Below, one piece after another: positions 1 to 10,827 of a stretch of 64,000 bases of DNA. The stretch spans positions 62,001 through 126,000 of the forward strand of contig MU266344.1 in assembly GCA_021014945.1 (NCBI GenBank), written 5' to 3'. The DNA comes from Leucogyrophana mollusca (lineage: Eukaryota > Basidiomycota > Agaricomycetes > Boletales). The number at the start of each line of letters is the position of its first letter. The stretch's first letter is position 1. Below the pieces are notes generated by a model, which had not been told where the DNA came from, ran no database searches, and worked only from the letters and a program-made list of their open reading frames with translations. Position numbers and translations under genes: made by a program.

Positions 1-547
1 ATTGAAGTTTGGATACTCACTGTCTGACGATCTCTCCGACGATGGGCTCGCCTTGTGGCCTTGGTACTTCTGGATGCTCCATAGCACTGAGGTACATCTT
101 AGCAAAATTTCGTGCACCAGCTTCGTCCATGCGATCGGTGGTCTCGTCGAAAATAAGGAAGATAGAAAAGAGGTCGCATCCGCTCCGAATAATGTCTTTC
201 GTCGAGATCACATGCTCATTGGTCAGTAAGTAGAAGACATGTTCTAAATACCGAAATCTTACCTTTGTCTGCTAGAGCGAACGTCAACCCACTCAGTAGT
301 CCTAGAAGCTCCAGCGGCATCAGTGACCCAAATCATGGCGGTCTATCCCATCATAAAACCTACCGATGTGACAGTCCTCGTACACTTGCTTTTCCTTTGG
401 ACTGAACAGATTAAAACTCAAGAACCAGTCGCGAGATGCTGCCCATGCCTCTTCATAGTGCGAGCTGAGGGTACGGGGCCATGGCCAACTGGCCTGGATA
501 TCTGGGACGCGGAAGGTGATTTGCGATTGTTCGTGTACTTGCACCAT
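1..547 (-). CDS. Sesquiterpene-type terpene synthase, 5' part (runs off left edge)
   Basis: Class I terpene cyclase of the basidiomycete type; the family ionises farnesyl or geranylgeranyl diphosphate in the cytosol. Phase-consistent exons: 547-364, 301-263 and 195-21, with a GT donor at 20-19 leading into an intron that leaves the window. The start is the ATG at 547-545, preceding FRVPDI and a WPWPR block that match the N-terminus of this family. Exons 2 and 3 give GLLSGLTFALADK followed by DIIRSGCDLFSIFL. The first metal-binding motif is visible as DETTD inside FLIFDETTDRMD, a D(D/E)xxD variant. The second metal-binding motif (NSE) and the C-terminal half lie outside. The third exon start (AG at 197-196) was chosen because it restores both phase and family spacing. 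Product cannot be inferred. Family call is strong; exact splices are inferred. Confidence 0.85.
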
Positions 548-1233
548 GATAGGTTGGCAGTGTGGGCAACACGGGTCAAGACATGTCGTTTAAATAGACG
601 ACAGCCTCCTGGCGCCTACACGGGCACACCAACACTCAGTGGGCGGCTTCAGCTTGGGCTAGCCGATGACTTGTTTTACATCAAGACCAGCTTTTTGAGC
701 AGCCCGTTTGGTATAGTTCAGGCGACACACCTATTTTAGTCACGGTATGTTTTGCAGTTCTATCCACCAATCACAGCATCGCATTAGGCGTGCTCAATTC
801 TAACAAATCGAGATTGAGCTGTCGCTTGATGAGTTGTGTTCAAATGCTATGGAGACTGCGCGACATTGGGGGGGTGCCCCCGTTTGATGCCTGTGGTGGG
901 AATATCCGGTGACCTCGACATTGGGTAGAGACACCAAGAATGGCGCCCCATTGCATAACGCTAACTTACCTGTACTGAACTGGAAGGTGATGATGGGCGC
1001 TGCGCGCTGGAGATCCTGTGTGGATCGCTTAACGAATTACGGGATGGGAGGAGTTCAAAAATCCAAGTCCATCAGGCAATTCAGATCCGAAGTTCATCAC
1101 GATGGAGAAACAGGTCGCGTGGCACCGTGGTCACGTGCCTTGATTTTCGATCAAAGCAGTAGGCTTGGACTTGCGAAACGTTGCAGCTCACTCCAACCGC
1201 GACCTATATTCCGTTGTTTTTTTGTGTCGAAGA
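548..1233. other. Intergenic, divergent promoter region
   Basis: Lies between the terpene synthase (-) and NDC1 (+), which are transcribed away from each other, so it should hold both promoters. ORFs here lack family similarity or introns and look like chance. No repeat or RNA gene seen. Confidence 0.6.
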
Positions 1234-3549
1234 ATGTCGGCGGCGGGAAATGCGCCCGCTCGGACTCGGGCAATAACGTCAACGTTGGCCGCTCGATCGG
1301 CTCCCACTGTCCCACCAGCTTCCCAAGCATACGAACCGCTGGTCAAATCTGTCCTCCGACAGAGGCTACTCTACAACATATTCGCGTATTCTGCTGCATT
1401 TTCCCTTGCCACGCATGTCCTTTTTAGCTCAGGAGGTAGTGTAGGAGTCTTCATGAGGCTGGTGAGTCCAGGAACGTGGGTGTTGGCTGCGATGACATGG
1501 GTGGCAACCGTGCTACCAGTGATCGTGGTGAGAAAGGCTTGTTTGACTGGTAAGTTTCACGTCTCTATGGTGTTTACCTTGTAGCATTTAATTACTTTCC
1601 TCCACTAGCTTCTCCCACGCCGGCTGCTTCACCATCGGTGGTACTGCGAAACGCCTTTGCGAAGCCAAGCACACAGCGTGTTCTGGCAGTGTACATTGCT
1701 TCTGCATTGCTTCTGGCTTCCTTAAACCTGGGCACCGCATATACGAGCAGTAGTGAGGACTTGCGGTTGAGCGTATTCGTCAATTCAAAGTAGGTTCCCC
1801 ATACGTGATTCGGTTGTTATTCAAGACGCGAGCTTACAAACACCCGCAGAAAGCACCCATACTATTTTAATGGGCGATTCATATTCCTGGTTCTTGCTCA
1901 AGTCTGGCTAGCTGCAACCTATCTACTCCGCAATGTTATGCTTGACCGTTTTGTCTTCGCATGGACAAAGGGTTCGTTGACCTCGAATCTCGTGCGTATG
2001 CATTTGACTCGCAGCATCGAGTGTTGCTAATTCACAATTAGCCGCATTCCCCGCGCAACCTCCCGAAAATTATGCTGACCATAATGCTCTTCACCGCATT
2101 TTCGCTCATACTCTACAACATCACTTTCGGGCTCACGCGTCTCTTCATACTGCCTGTTCTCTTCAGACTTCCAGTTATCCGTAGCCTTTTGCGGCCATTT
2201 ACTTCCCATTTTCTGAGAGGGGCGTGGACGCTTACACTTCCAATGCGACACTTTTCGCTGGAGCTTCACACATTCACTCTCGGACTTTCGACACTCGCAA
2301 GCTGGGAATTCGCAGAGGCACTGTTTGATGTATACATCCCCCAAGTACGTATTTGGACCCCTTGTTCGCATTTCCTAGCTCATGCCGATCAAGCCCATCA
2401 AAGCCGCAAACTCCTCCGCAGACCCAAATGTTACTCTTATCTCCGGCATATCCTCATCTGATATCACCTTCCTCCACTTCGCTTACGCTGAGCTGCGCGA
2501 TCTTAAGTCCAGCGCCCAGCGCACTGCCCTATTCGGAGATCAAAAGTACAGCCCCAGCTTATGGAGTACTCTCGTGCGCGAATCACTTCTTCGTCTCGGC
2601 GCCGACTACCAGACCTTCTTGAGGCGAGGCAAACCCCCCGTTGTGGTGGCTGGCGCTCCAGCGGCTCCCGCGAAGCCAGCAAACCCGCCTTCTACTCCAC
2701 TCATTCGCCAGGCGATCTACAAGCCTCCACAGCAGTCTCCTATAGGCAGCGTCCTCGATTCGTTCGCGTCCGATTCACAATTGGCCGGAGCTGCGGATCA
2801 GATCCACGTTCCTGAACTCTTTCGTTCTGTCGCCGCACCTCTTGCAGCTGTGACAGCCAGTACTCCTGCTGTGTCCGCACCAAAGCCCACAGTACACAGC
2901 ATGATTGGGCGAGTGAAGCAGGAGGCTTGGGGTTTCGCTGCAAGATACTGCCCTCCGTGGGCGAAAGAGGCTTCGGCCCACTGGGCGGACTGGTGGAGCC
3001 GCGAAAGAGTCAACAAGATTGTTGAGTCATGTTTGCCTAACAGAGACCTTGACGCTCTCATTGTCGAAGGTCTGTATCCTGTGCTGGCCAACGTTCTCCC
3101 AACTATCTACTGAACATTTGCGCCAGTACTCTCCCAGCTCGTATGTGCCTCCTTGACTGAAGATCGATACGGTGTGGTCCAACGTGACATACCCCGCATA
3201 ATTGAGGCCTTCCTGTCTTTCCTCACTGCCATCGAAGAATATCAAGTGGAGGTAAACGCCCTATATGTTCCACCTAGCCCCGACGAACTTTCGGGCGACG
3301 TCAAAATATTGGAGGAAAAGGAACGTAAACGGGTGGAGGTCGCCAGATCCGCTGAGGTGTTTGGCGTCGTTGCAGATGGTGAGTGTCTTGTTGTATCGCA
3401 ATGTCACCTTGTGCACTGACACAAACCACAAACCAGCCTTGAAGACTGGCATTTCAGATATCGTCCGGACATTTGGTGATAAATTGGTAGCATTTAAGTT
3501 CCCGCCTAGGACGGCAAGGAAGCTGCAGTCATTTGTAGATTATCACTGA
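1234..3549 (+). CDS. NDC1: Nucleoporin NDC1 (nuclear pore / spindle pole body membrane protein)
   Basis: Integral membrane protein of the nuclear envelope; the family anchors nuclear pore complexes and, in fungi, the spindle pole body. Seven exons join in phase: 1234-1549, 1609-1789, 1850-1991, 2042-2344, 2379-3069, 3127-3378, 3437-3549, giving 665 aa. Six hydrophobic segments sit in the N-terminal 350 residues, for example LLYNIFAYSAAFSLATHVLF and RFIFLVLAQVWLAATYLL. A cytosolic C-terminal half follows with the conserved fungal block DPNVTLISGISSSD and, near the end, SQLVCASLTEDRYGVVQRD. The region between (roughly residues 400-480) is Pro/Ala-rich and disordered. The start ATG at 1234 gives the expected short N-terminus before YEPLVKSVLRQRLLY. 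All introns are 34-67 nt with GT..AG ends. Looks intact. Faces the next gene tail to tail. Confidence 0.9.
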
Positions 3550-4051
3550 GAAGAAGGGTGTCGGCCCAGCTGGGACACAGATAAACACTTGAAACGTCCC
3601 CAACGCTCGCCATCCCTCAGAGACTTCTGAAGAATGTCATATGAGGCCTGCTGAGATCATCACAGACGCGAGCTGCTGACGTTTATATGGACCCAGGGAC
3701 TATCGTAGGCACGGACGCACCCTCCTATTCTTCATGGTCAATATTTCCTTCGCGTGGGGCTTCACCGGTCACCCTCCGCTTGTAAACAATGACTTCGACA
3801 CAAGCTGGTACCTCAAATGACCGTGAGTACTTCCTGCCACCGAGAACGACCCAGGTGGCCATATTTCTGACAGACATTCCGGACTGCGTGGGTCTTCGAC
3901 AGGTAACAAGAGAAACAACCATACAAGCGGCATCCAGGTAAGCAGTGCCGGGGCTCTGTGCACATACAAACCTCAAGGGTACTTGGGGGTCCGGGTCGAA
4001 CCGATAATATGCACGGCAGGAGAGAGAAACTAACGGAATCGGCACATATAA
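3550..4051. other. Intergenic between convergent genes
   Basis: Holds the 3' ends of NDC1 (+) and the 487-aa gene (-). A minus-strand ORF at 3725-4045 shows no recognisable motif and is probably chance or 3' UTR. Confidence 0.5.
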
Positions 4052-5515
4052 TCAAACTTTCAGCTCCTTCCTCTCACTCGTGATTCCGCCACCCATCGCC
4101 ATCCCCCCGAGCGCCACTAACACGCCACTAGCATCCATTGAGTTCTTGCCTTTCTTTCTAGTGCCTATCGCAGACCAAATTCGGGGAGAAGGACCGGCAG
4201 GAGAACTGCCTTGTCTTCGACCATCCTTGTCTTCACGATCTGTTGTGCTCGTCGATCGAGCGCGCGACCTTGGAGTGAGGAAGTCGACGAGGGTCGCAGT
4301 AGCCGATCTCGAGCTCTCGATGCCATTGTCTACATCCTCAAGCCTTTCACTCGATTTCTCGCCTCTTTCCCGCTTGCTCTTTCCCCTTCGGAAACGGTAC
4401 CGCGGACGTGTTAGTGTGATGAATGCAGTGTCGACCTTGATACGCGGGAGCTGCTCGCTCTGAGAACGCTGAATTTTCTGCGAGTGAGAGCGAAGGATGC
4501 GAGGTGGGGATGGCGCCTTGGGTGGACTATCTCGTGCATAAGCGTAAGTTTGCGCGGGTTGAGGCGGGAGAGAGAGCTTCGGCTGTGAAACTGCGGAGGT
4601 ATTGGTTCGGGAAAGAAGCGACGAGGTGCGTTTGTGCCCTTGGGCGAGGTTCTTCTCTGAGTTTCGGCGGACACGCTCGCTTCGCCTGCGTTGGACGCCC
4701 GTATCCGCAGTATCCCGTTCTCCTGCACCGACATTCGCTTCGTCCCGCATGGCGTGAGACACGCGCCTCCTCTTGGACAATTTACGTTCTGGAGGAGCGC
4801 AATCACCATCCTCCAGCTCCTCTCTGAGCATGGATAGTCGCTGTGGGGCTGGAGATGGCGGGTCCCCCGAACGCTGGCAAGGCTCGTGCGGCTGAGAGTT
4901 TCTCCTTGCTCGCATCGCAAGGGGACTCGAGGACGGGCTGGCACTGAACCTCCTTGTTAACACCCCGTCTTCGGTGACGTCCCAGTCTCTATCATCCACA
5001 TCCATCCCGCGTTTGTTTGCCTCTCCCCCTAAGCTCCGCGTCCTCATTGCTCTCGGCGCCGGGGGCACGTCTCTCCGGATACCGACCAGCACCTCAATAG
5101 CACGGCGAATTTCGATGTCAGGGGTACATTCGCTAACATCGATGCGGAGAGCGGCGGGGAGGCGTGCGTTCATGGCGAGCGCGACACCCTCGAGCTGTAG
5201 TCGAGACATCGTAAGGAGGTCCTCGTGACAGCAGAACGGTGGGATCGGGAGAGACGTGATAATGACGGCGCCTGTGGCGGGATCGGAATTCTGCAGGGCT
5301 ACAGCTGGGAGGCGAGAGCGCTCATGGGGTAAAATGTTAGAGGAAGGGGGTACTTTGGAGTCGGGCGTGCGGCTGACAGGGTATGGAGAAGACGCGCAGT
5401 CGAGAGAGTAGGACCGCATGCGCTTGCCGAGCTTGACCGGCGAGCGAAGGAGATCAGCGACTAGTTGCCGCATAGGGGTGAAAGGCTTCGGCGTTGTGAT
5501 GAGCGGAAGGGCCAT
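4052..5515 (-). CDS. Conserved-looking fungal protein of unknown function, 487 aa
   Basis: Single uninterrupted ORF with a clear ATG at 5515, so intronless or with introns only in the UTRs. No family recognised. The N-terminal 150 residues look ordered: a hydrophobic/charged stretch with LTMSRLQLEGVALAMNARLP and IEIRRAIEVLVGIRRDVP. The rest is low-complexity, rich in Ser, Arg and Pro, with many RRxS and SP sites that could be phosphorylated. Basic clusters (KLSKRRR, RRRSERVRR, RFRRGKSKRER) suggest nuclear targeting, by inference only. The C-terminus has a short glycine-rich hydrophobic end (VLVALGGMAMGGGI). Length and codon use argue for a real gene. Confidence 0.75.
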   Translation of the reverse strand: MALPLITTPKPFTPMRQLVADLLRSPVKLGKRMRSYSLDCASSPYPVSRTPDSKVPPSSNILPHERSRLPAVALQNSDPATGAVIITSLPIPPFCCHEDLLTMSRLQLEGVALAMNARLPAALRIDVSECTPDIEIRRAIEVLVGIRRDVPPAPRAMRTRSLGGEANKRGMDVDDRDWDVTEDGVLTRRFSASPSSSPLAMRARRNSQPHEPCQRSGDPPSPAPQRLSMLREELEDGDCAPPERKLSKRRRVSHAMRDEANVGAGERDTADTGVQRRRSERVRRNSEKNLAQGHKRTSSLLSRTNTSAVSQPKLSLPPQPAQTYAYARDSPPKAPSPPRILRSHSQKIQRSQSEQLPRIKVDTAFITLTRPRYRFRRGKSKRERGEKSSERLEDVDNGIESSRSATATLVDFLTPRSRARSTSTTDREDKDGRRQGSSPAGPSPRIWSAIGTRKKGKNSMDASGVLVALGGMAMGGGITSERKELKV

Positions 5516-6332
5516 GATTGATGAGAAGAATCACTTGCAAAGAAAGGTGCATTTTATGGTCTCCCCAGAAATGAGGCTGACATGATGGATGCCAATGGCA
5601 CTGGTCAGCCGCTGGGGCTGGAAGCACTGTTATGTTGTCGGCACTTCAAAGCCGTCGATGCGGGCCAAATGGGGGCGGTATCCCGGGGGTCATTGGTGAT
5701 CGAACCGAGCGTGAATTTCCCCCCCTACCCGAGCCCGGAGTTAGTTGACCTACAGCAGCTTACGCTAGAGCTCATGCTCGATACTGAGGCAAGGGAATGT
5801 CGTAGCGCTGAAAGCATACGACCAATTCCCTTTCTGGCTCAAGGCCCCTCATTGGCAGACGCTGTTAAGGACGGAGCATAGAGCCTGAAGGGACCCGGGG
5901 AAGAAGTAGCGAGTAAGATGGAAATCAGTGAAAGGACCTATTGTTGAGAAGGAACGACTGTCTTCCTTCGAATCTTTCGCCTCCCCACGAGGGACTAGAC
6001 AGGACCATACAGTGCCATAATACATACTACCAGTCGGGAAACTCGAGATTGTCAACGCCTATACTGCACGTCATATAACTGGTACAATGATCCCGGTGAC
6101 CGTGGTACTTGGCGACCTTTGCCTCAAGTGCAGCATTGCATCTTCGGACCTCTGATCATCAAGCGACACGCATTTTAGCTTGATTCTGAACTCTGTTGAT
6201 ACACGTCCGCGATCCAGGACATATGTAACGGGGAACACACCCAATTTCTCACAGGACTAAGAACGCTATGGGCATAACAGCCCTCCGGGTTTGCGAAGAT
6301 TTAGCGCGGGGTTGCTCAGGGCACAGCGACCT
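5516..6332. other. Intergenic, no gene supported
   Basis: Promoter of the 487-aa gene (-) on the left and the 3' end of SDR1 (-) on the right. A 99-aa plus-strand ORF at 5582-5881 has no motif and overlaps the promoter; I do not call it. Confidence 0.5.
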
Positions 6333-7625
6333 CTAGTCGAAGTGCATCCCACCGTCAATAGTAATCTGGACGTTCAAGTCAGGGAATGAGACCGAGTACG
6401 GGAACTGGGACACTCACGCTTTGGCCTACGAAGTATTTCCAGTGTGTAAGCATCAAATCATCACCCCAGACGATTGCACTGAATTTTGAAATAGGACATA
6501 CCCGTGATAAAGTGGGATTCTTCCGAAGCAAGATAGGAGACAAGACCTGCGATGTCGTTGGGCGTGCCGAGGTACCCAACGGCCATTTTCTTCTTGGCCT
6601 GTAGGTCGAAGTAGTGGGTGAGTATACGTACCAGCTGGTATGGCTACGCCGTAACTGTACTCACGGTTTCGTTGTATATCTGGGGGTCCGATACCCCGAT
6701 GCGTTTCATCGTTGCAGCATTCAAGTTGTCCACTGAGGATCGGTGGGCAACTTGAAGGAAATGACATGGCACAGGCACTTACGCAAAGCCGTATCAATTG
6801 GACCAGGCGCGTATGCGTTGACCGTAATTCCGTATTGTCCAAGCTCAATGGCTTCAAGAAAGATATTCTCAGCCAGCCATACCGAGGATCCGAGTATGTG
6901 GGCCATACCTGCACTCTGTGTCAAGCCTCGGACGGCGAACTTTGAAGCGCTGTAAGCACTCAGGAAGTCCTCCGCTGCTTAGGTGTCAGGACGGATGCTC
7001 GACGATACAAAAGGAACTCCAAACCAGACCTCTCTTTCCCAGCAAAGAACCTGCTCCAATGATTCGGCGCCCCCGCTTCGTTGTACTCAGCGCAATCATC
7101 TGCTGGGCAGCGTATTTGTAGCTCAAAAACACCCCGCGAACGTTGATAGCAAAGAGTCTGTCAAAGTCAGCTGTTGTAGCTGATAAAATGGCCGGCAATG
7201 TTATATTGGAGTAGAAGCAGGAAGTTCAGAAGCGACATACTCTCGACGAGAGACGCAGCATGGATGATTCCTGCGTTTGCCACCATCTTCACAGAACAAA
7301 GTCAGCCAGTCCCTACGTGGAAACAAACGCGCGCGATGAATTTAAAACTCACAACATCCAAACCGCCGAGCTCTTTGACAGTACCTTCCACCATCCCACG
7401 AACATCTTCTTCAACGGTCACATCCGCCAACAGCGTACATACTCTCCGCCCACCATGTGTTCCCGCTATCTCAGTGGCTACAGCTTCAAGGTTGGCCTTG
7501 TTCGAACTGATATCGCTGAGGGCAACGTCGAACCCATCCGATGCGAGGCGCAGGGCGATTGCACGTCCGATACCTTGTCCTGCGCCCGTGACAAGGGCAA
7601 CACCTTTACTCTTTGTATCTGCCAT
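6333..7625 (-). CDS. Short-chain dehydrogenase/reductase, acetoin/diacetyl reductase-like (SDR1)
   Basis: NAD(P)(H)-dependent oxidoreductase of the classical SDR family; substrate not predictable. Nine exons join in phase: 7625-7353, 7286-7241, 7179-7030, 6974-6909, 6851-6783, 6732-6665, 6598-6502, 6425-6418, 6365-6333, giving 269 aa. Cofactor motif TGAGQGIG lies near residues 13-20 and NAG at 95-97. The catalytic YSASK is at Y164 to K168, and a PGPIDT block follows. The C-terminus GQSITIDGGMHFD is diagnostic of this subfamily. Exon 8 is only 8 nt (GCCAAAGC) and is needed to make the GQS motif. Exon 4 could start 3 nt earlier without changing frame. Appears intact. Paralogues with the same intron plan lie at 14.1 and 16.8 kb. 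Confidence 0.88.
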
Positions 7626-8136
7626 GGCTGAGACGAGCAGAGAGAGATAAGAGATGAGAAAGGATCCGATGCGAGTGCAGACGTAGATTCCATATGGGAG
7701 CTGGAGCTATAGTTGAAAACGCTTTATTTAAGTATAGTCCCGTCACGTTTGATTCATGCTTGGTTCCATGTGAGAAGTGGAAGTGATGATGTTATTACAA
7801 ATGCACCTAAATACTGCGATACACAAGGGTGAGGAGCATGAGGAGGAGAAGAGTGCATACACACTTACATGGAGCATGATACAATTAGTAGGTAGCATAG
7901 AACTTGAAATGCGTGTGTACATAATGGTCATGAAGTTCCTCAATAACAGAAAGACAGATTGCAAGGGGAATAATGAACCCTGACCAAGAGAACACCTCGA
8001 CGGGCCCAGCCCGCGCACCTGTGAAAGTCATCAAACATAGTCATCACTTGCACACCACCATAACGATCCAACTTCCATCCACATACAGGGCACATCGTGT
8101 CCTGAGGCGCTGACTAAGCCAACATAAGCTGCTAGC
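7626..8136. other. Intergenic
   Basis: Promoter of SDR1 (-) and the 3' end of the 347-aa gene (-). AT-rich around 7780-7980. No gene or repeat supported. Confidence 0.5.
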
Positions 8137-9238
8137 TCAAAATCCACCCATGCCACCTCCCATGAATCCAACCATCTCAATCGTCTCCATCCCTCCTCTC
8201 CCCTCCCTCTTCGCACGCCGATGCGCAACGTAATCCTTGGACCCGATCTTAGATCCAACAGCAGGCTTAAGGCGAGGCTTCATTAAACCTGCCTCATCCT
8301 CTTCGAGGTTCGCTCTGCTGGGGCCTGCCCGAGACGATATGTGGGGGTACGAGTTCGGAGGAAGAGGAGGGACCGGGGGTGCGTTTTGGTACTTGTTGGT
8401 CCGCGTAGAGGTCTTGAGCACAACGGTATGCTGTTGCTCGCGGCAGTCTCCCGAGTTGGAGCTGGAAATGGAGAAGACAATGGATTCGGAGGAGTCACTG
8501 TGCATGGCCAATGGTCCATTTGCGGTCATCGTGCGCGAGCGTGCATGCGTTTTGCGTGGCTTCGGTGTAGCGGTTGTGGGAGTGGAGGGGAAGACTGCCT
8601 CCATGGGCACTTCCTCGCCGAGTTTTCGGCGCAAGCGTTCAAGCTTGCTCCTTCGTTCAGAGTTGGGGCTGTGAAACGATGATGCGGTTGGTGAGTAGCG
8701 GGAGGAGTGGGAGTGGGACGTCTTGCGGGCGGGCGCAGAGCGAAGGGGCGCGTAGTTGTTGTTATTAGAGGATCCGGAGATTGGGAGCGGCGAGTCAGCG
8801 GCAACAGCAACAGCAGTCATGGGCTGCGAGGAGTCCGTGCTGGTGAAGGCGAGCTTAAGCAAGGGTGGAAGATGCTTGGGTTTTCGTTTAGCCCAAATAT
8901 CGTCTTGCGGAGAATTCTGCTGTCCCGTGGAGGTGCGTGAGTCCATGGTGCGCAGTGAGGTCCCTGATGATGTGGTTGGACGTGCAATCATGTCGGCTGG
9001 CGGGTATAGGTTGCTATCTGTGGATAAAATCAGGACCACGATAAAACGATCTACAAGAAAGAATAAGGTGTTTACCGTCATTCGCCTCTCCGTCCACAAA
9101 GTGAGGGGTGTCGCCTAGGACACGCCCGAGTTTCTTCGAGGATCGCACAAAGTGTGCGCGGTCCTCACGCGAGAGAGAATTGGTGGTCGGCGGAGGAAGG
9201 GCCCCGGGTGCGGCCGGGGGATAAGTGTACGATGCCAT
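8137..9238 (-). CDS. Unrecognised Ser/Pro-rich fungal protein, 347 aa
   Basis: Two exons, 9238-9076 and 9017-8137, join in phase (…GEAND/DSNLYPP…). No known domain recognised. The short N-terminal block HFVRSSKKLGRVLGDTPHFV looks like a conserved motif. The remaining protein is disordered: Ser/Thr/Pro-rich, with an Asn run (NNNN), a poly-Pro segment (PPVPPLPP), a basic coiled stretch ERRSKLERLRRKLGEEVP and a glycine/methionine-rich tail (GFMGGGMGGF). Such composition fits a regulatory or scaffold protein, but this is inference. The ATG at 9238 is the first in frame. The large overlapping plus-strand ORFs are antisense shadows. Confidence 0.7.
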
Positions 9239-10827
9239 GAGTGTAGGTCTTTTCCGTCGTATATTAGTGGAAATCTAATGGCCTAGGCGATAGCGAATGG
9301 TATACAGAGACTGGCCGAGTGATGAGGGGTATTGGAACAGAAAAGACTGAGCCTGACCAGCGGACAGCGTCGTTTATGTTGCAGAAGGGGCTCCAGAGAC
9401 CCTAGCTATGAAGGACTGCAAGTGGATCTATGTGAAGTATACATATTAATGCGTAACAAAAGGACATCCTAGAACGGACTGCCGCTCGAAATCCACGTAT
9501 TGCATGGGGCTTCGAATTCATTTTTAGCCCGCAGAGATGTTTTGGGTTTCGCGCATTATTGTTTAGAGTCCAGGAGGGAAGGTTAGAGTGCTGTTCGTGG
9601 GTTTAGAGTGCTGTCGAATTGTGGCTTCGGCAGGAACAAGCAGGAGGAAAGACAATAAGGTGAGAGCGAAAAGGGAACAAGGGCAAAAGTGAATGTACAA
9701 TTTCGGAAATGCTGTCAGCATGGGCTCTATGCTGCTCTATGTTTTTCAGGTACCTTCTTTGCTACGCTCAAAGGGAGATGAATCTTCCTGGCTGCCTGGT
9801 TGTCCTTAACGTTAACCAACCAATTGTTGGACATTTTAGAGAGGGGACCTGTGAGGCGATAGAGTCCAAGATGAACTGACGGCGATAGACAATTGCCCTC
9901 GAAGGATCAATAGCATGGGAATTTACTTCCTCGAGCTCATCCTATCTTCCTGGGCTTGTTGGCTTCAGGTGCTAAGGTAGTTTCACTCTGTGTATCACAA
10001 TAGGTCTATAGCCCGAAGCCTGGAGTGTGTTTGCAGGTTCGTTCGAGACAGTCTCCTTCACTCTTCGATTGACCGGATGCAAATGGCAGGTTGTTGTATT
10101 CAGTCTTCGAAGCGCTGAAGTTTTCTCGAGTTCAGTCGCTTTCCGCGGCTCCGTCGCAAAGCCCTGCGACGGGTCTCTCTACTCAATTTGGGCTTTCGAT
10201 TATTGCACCATATTGATCGAGTTGAGAGGCCGGCAAGATTCACACTTGAGCCGAGAGGCATCAATATCTTGCCTAAACTGGGTACCGAGCAACGAACGTC
10301 ATCGAGAGTTTCGGAAGCTGGTTTTCCGAAGGCAAGCTAAGATTGATCAAGAGTGCCACGTTCTGCCAGTGTTGGAACTCTGGAACCTTTTCGATCCCCC
10401 AAGACCGTACCAGGCTCAACACCACGCCAGCATGATCGTCGTGAACCACTGAAACACCGGCTCTGATGCCATCTCAGGGAGGTGTTGCCCGTACTTTGAT
10501 GGCCAAGTGTAGATGTTGGCAACTTTTGACTGTTGCGAGGGCTGATGAGAAAAAGTGGATAGTCAGCAAGAGGCGGGCATAGTTGTACTTGATCATTACC
10601 AAGGACGCTAGATATCATGATGCCTATACCACGTTGCCAGAGCAGTTTCTGCTCTTTGAGAGTTGGAGGTCACGGAGCGGGAGATCACCTGATCCGGAAC
10701 CAATACTACCTTCCTTAAGAGGGAATCCCGCCCAGTCCCGATGGCGGCTATGCGGGCGCTTAGTTGACCTCTGACGTCCCGTCTGACTCTCAAGGCAGTC
10801 CACGTCAAGGCTTGCACTCTGACCACG
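9239..10827. other. Long intergenic region upstream of PIL1
   Basis: About 1.6 kb between two divergently transcribed genes. A 141-aa plus-strand ORF (10027-10452) has no family features and may be UTR or chance. Around 9540-9615 the word gtttagagt recurs twice. No RNA gene or transposon seen. Confidence 0.45.

Noticed and set aside
17..211. Terpene synthase exon starting at MISTKDI
   Set aside because: That first codon is GTG and the phase does not fit the preceding exon; an acceptor at 197-196 restores frame and family spacing.
909..1427. 172-aa ORF overlapping the start of NDC1
   Set aside because: No motif, wrong frame relative to the NDC1 exon, and spans its promoter.
10027..10452. 141-aa ORF upstream of PIL1
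   Set aside because: No recognisable features; likely 5' UTR or chance.
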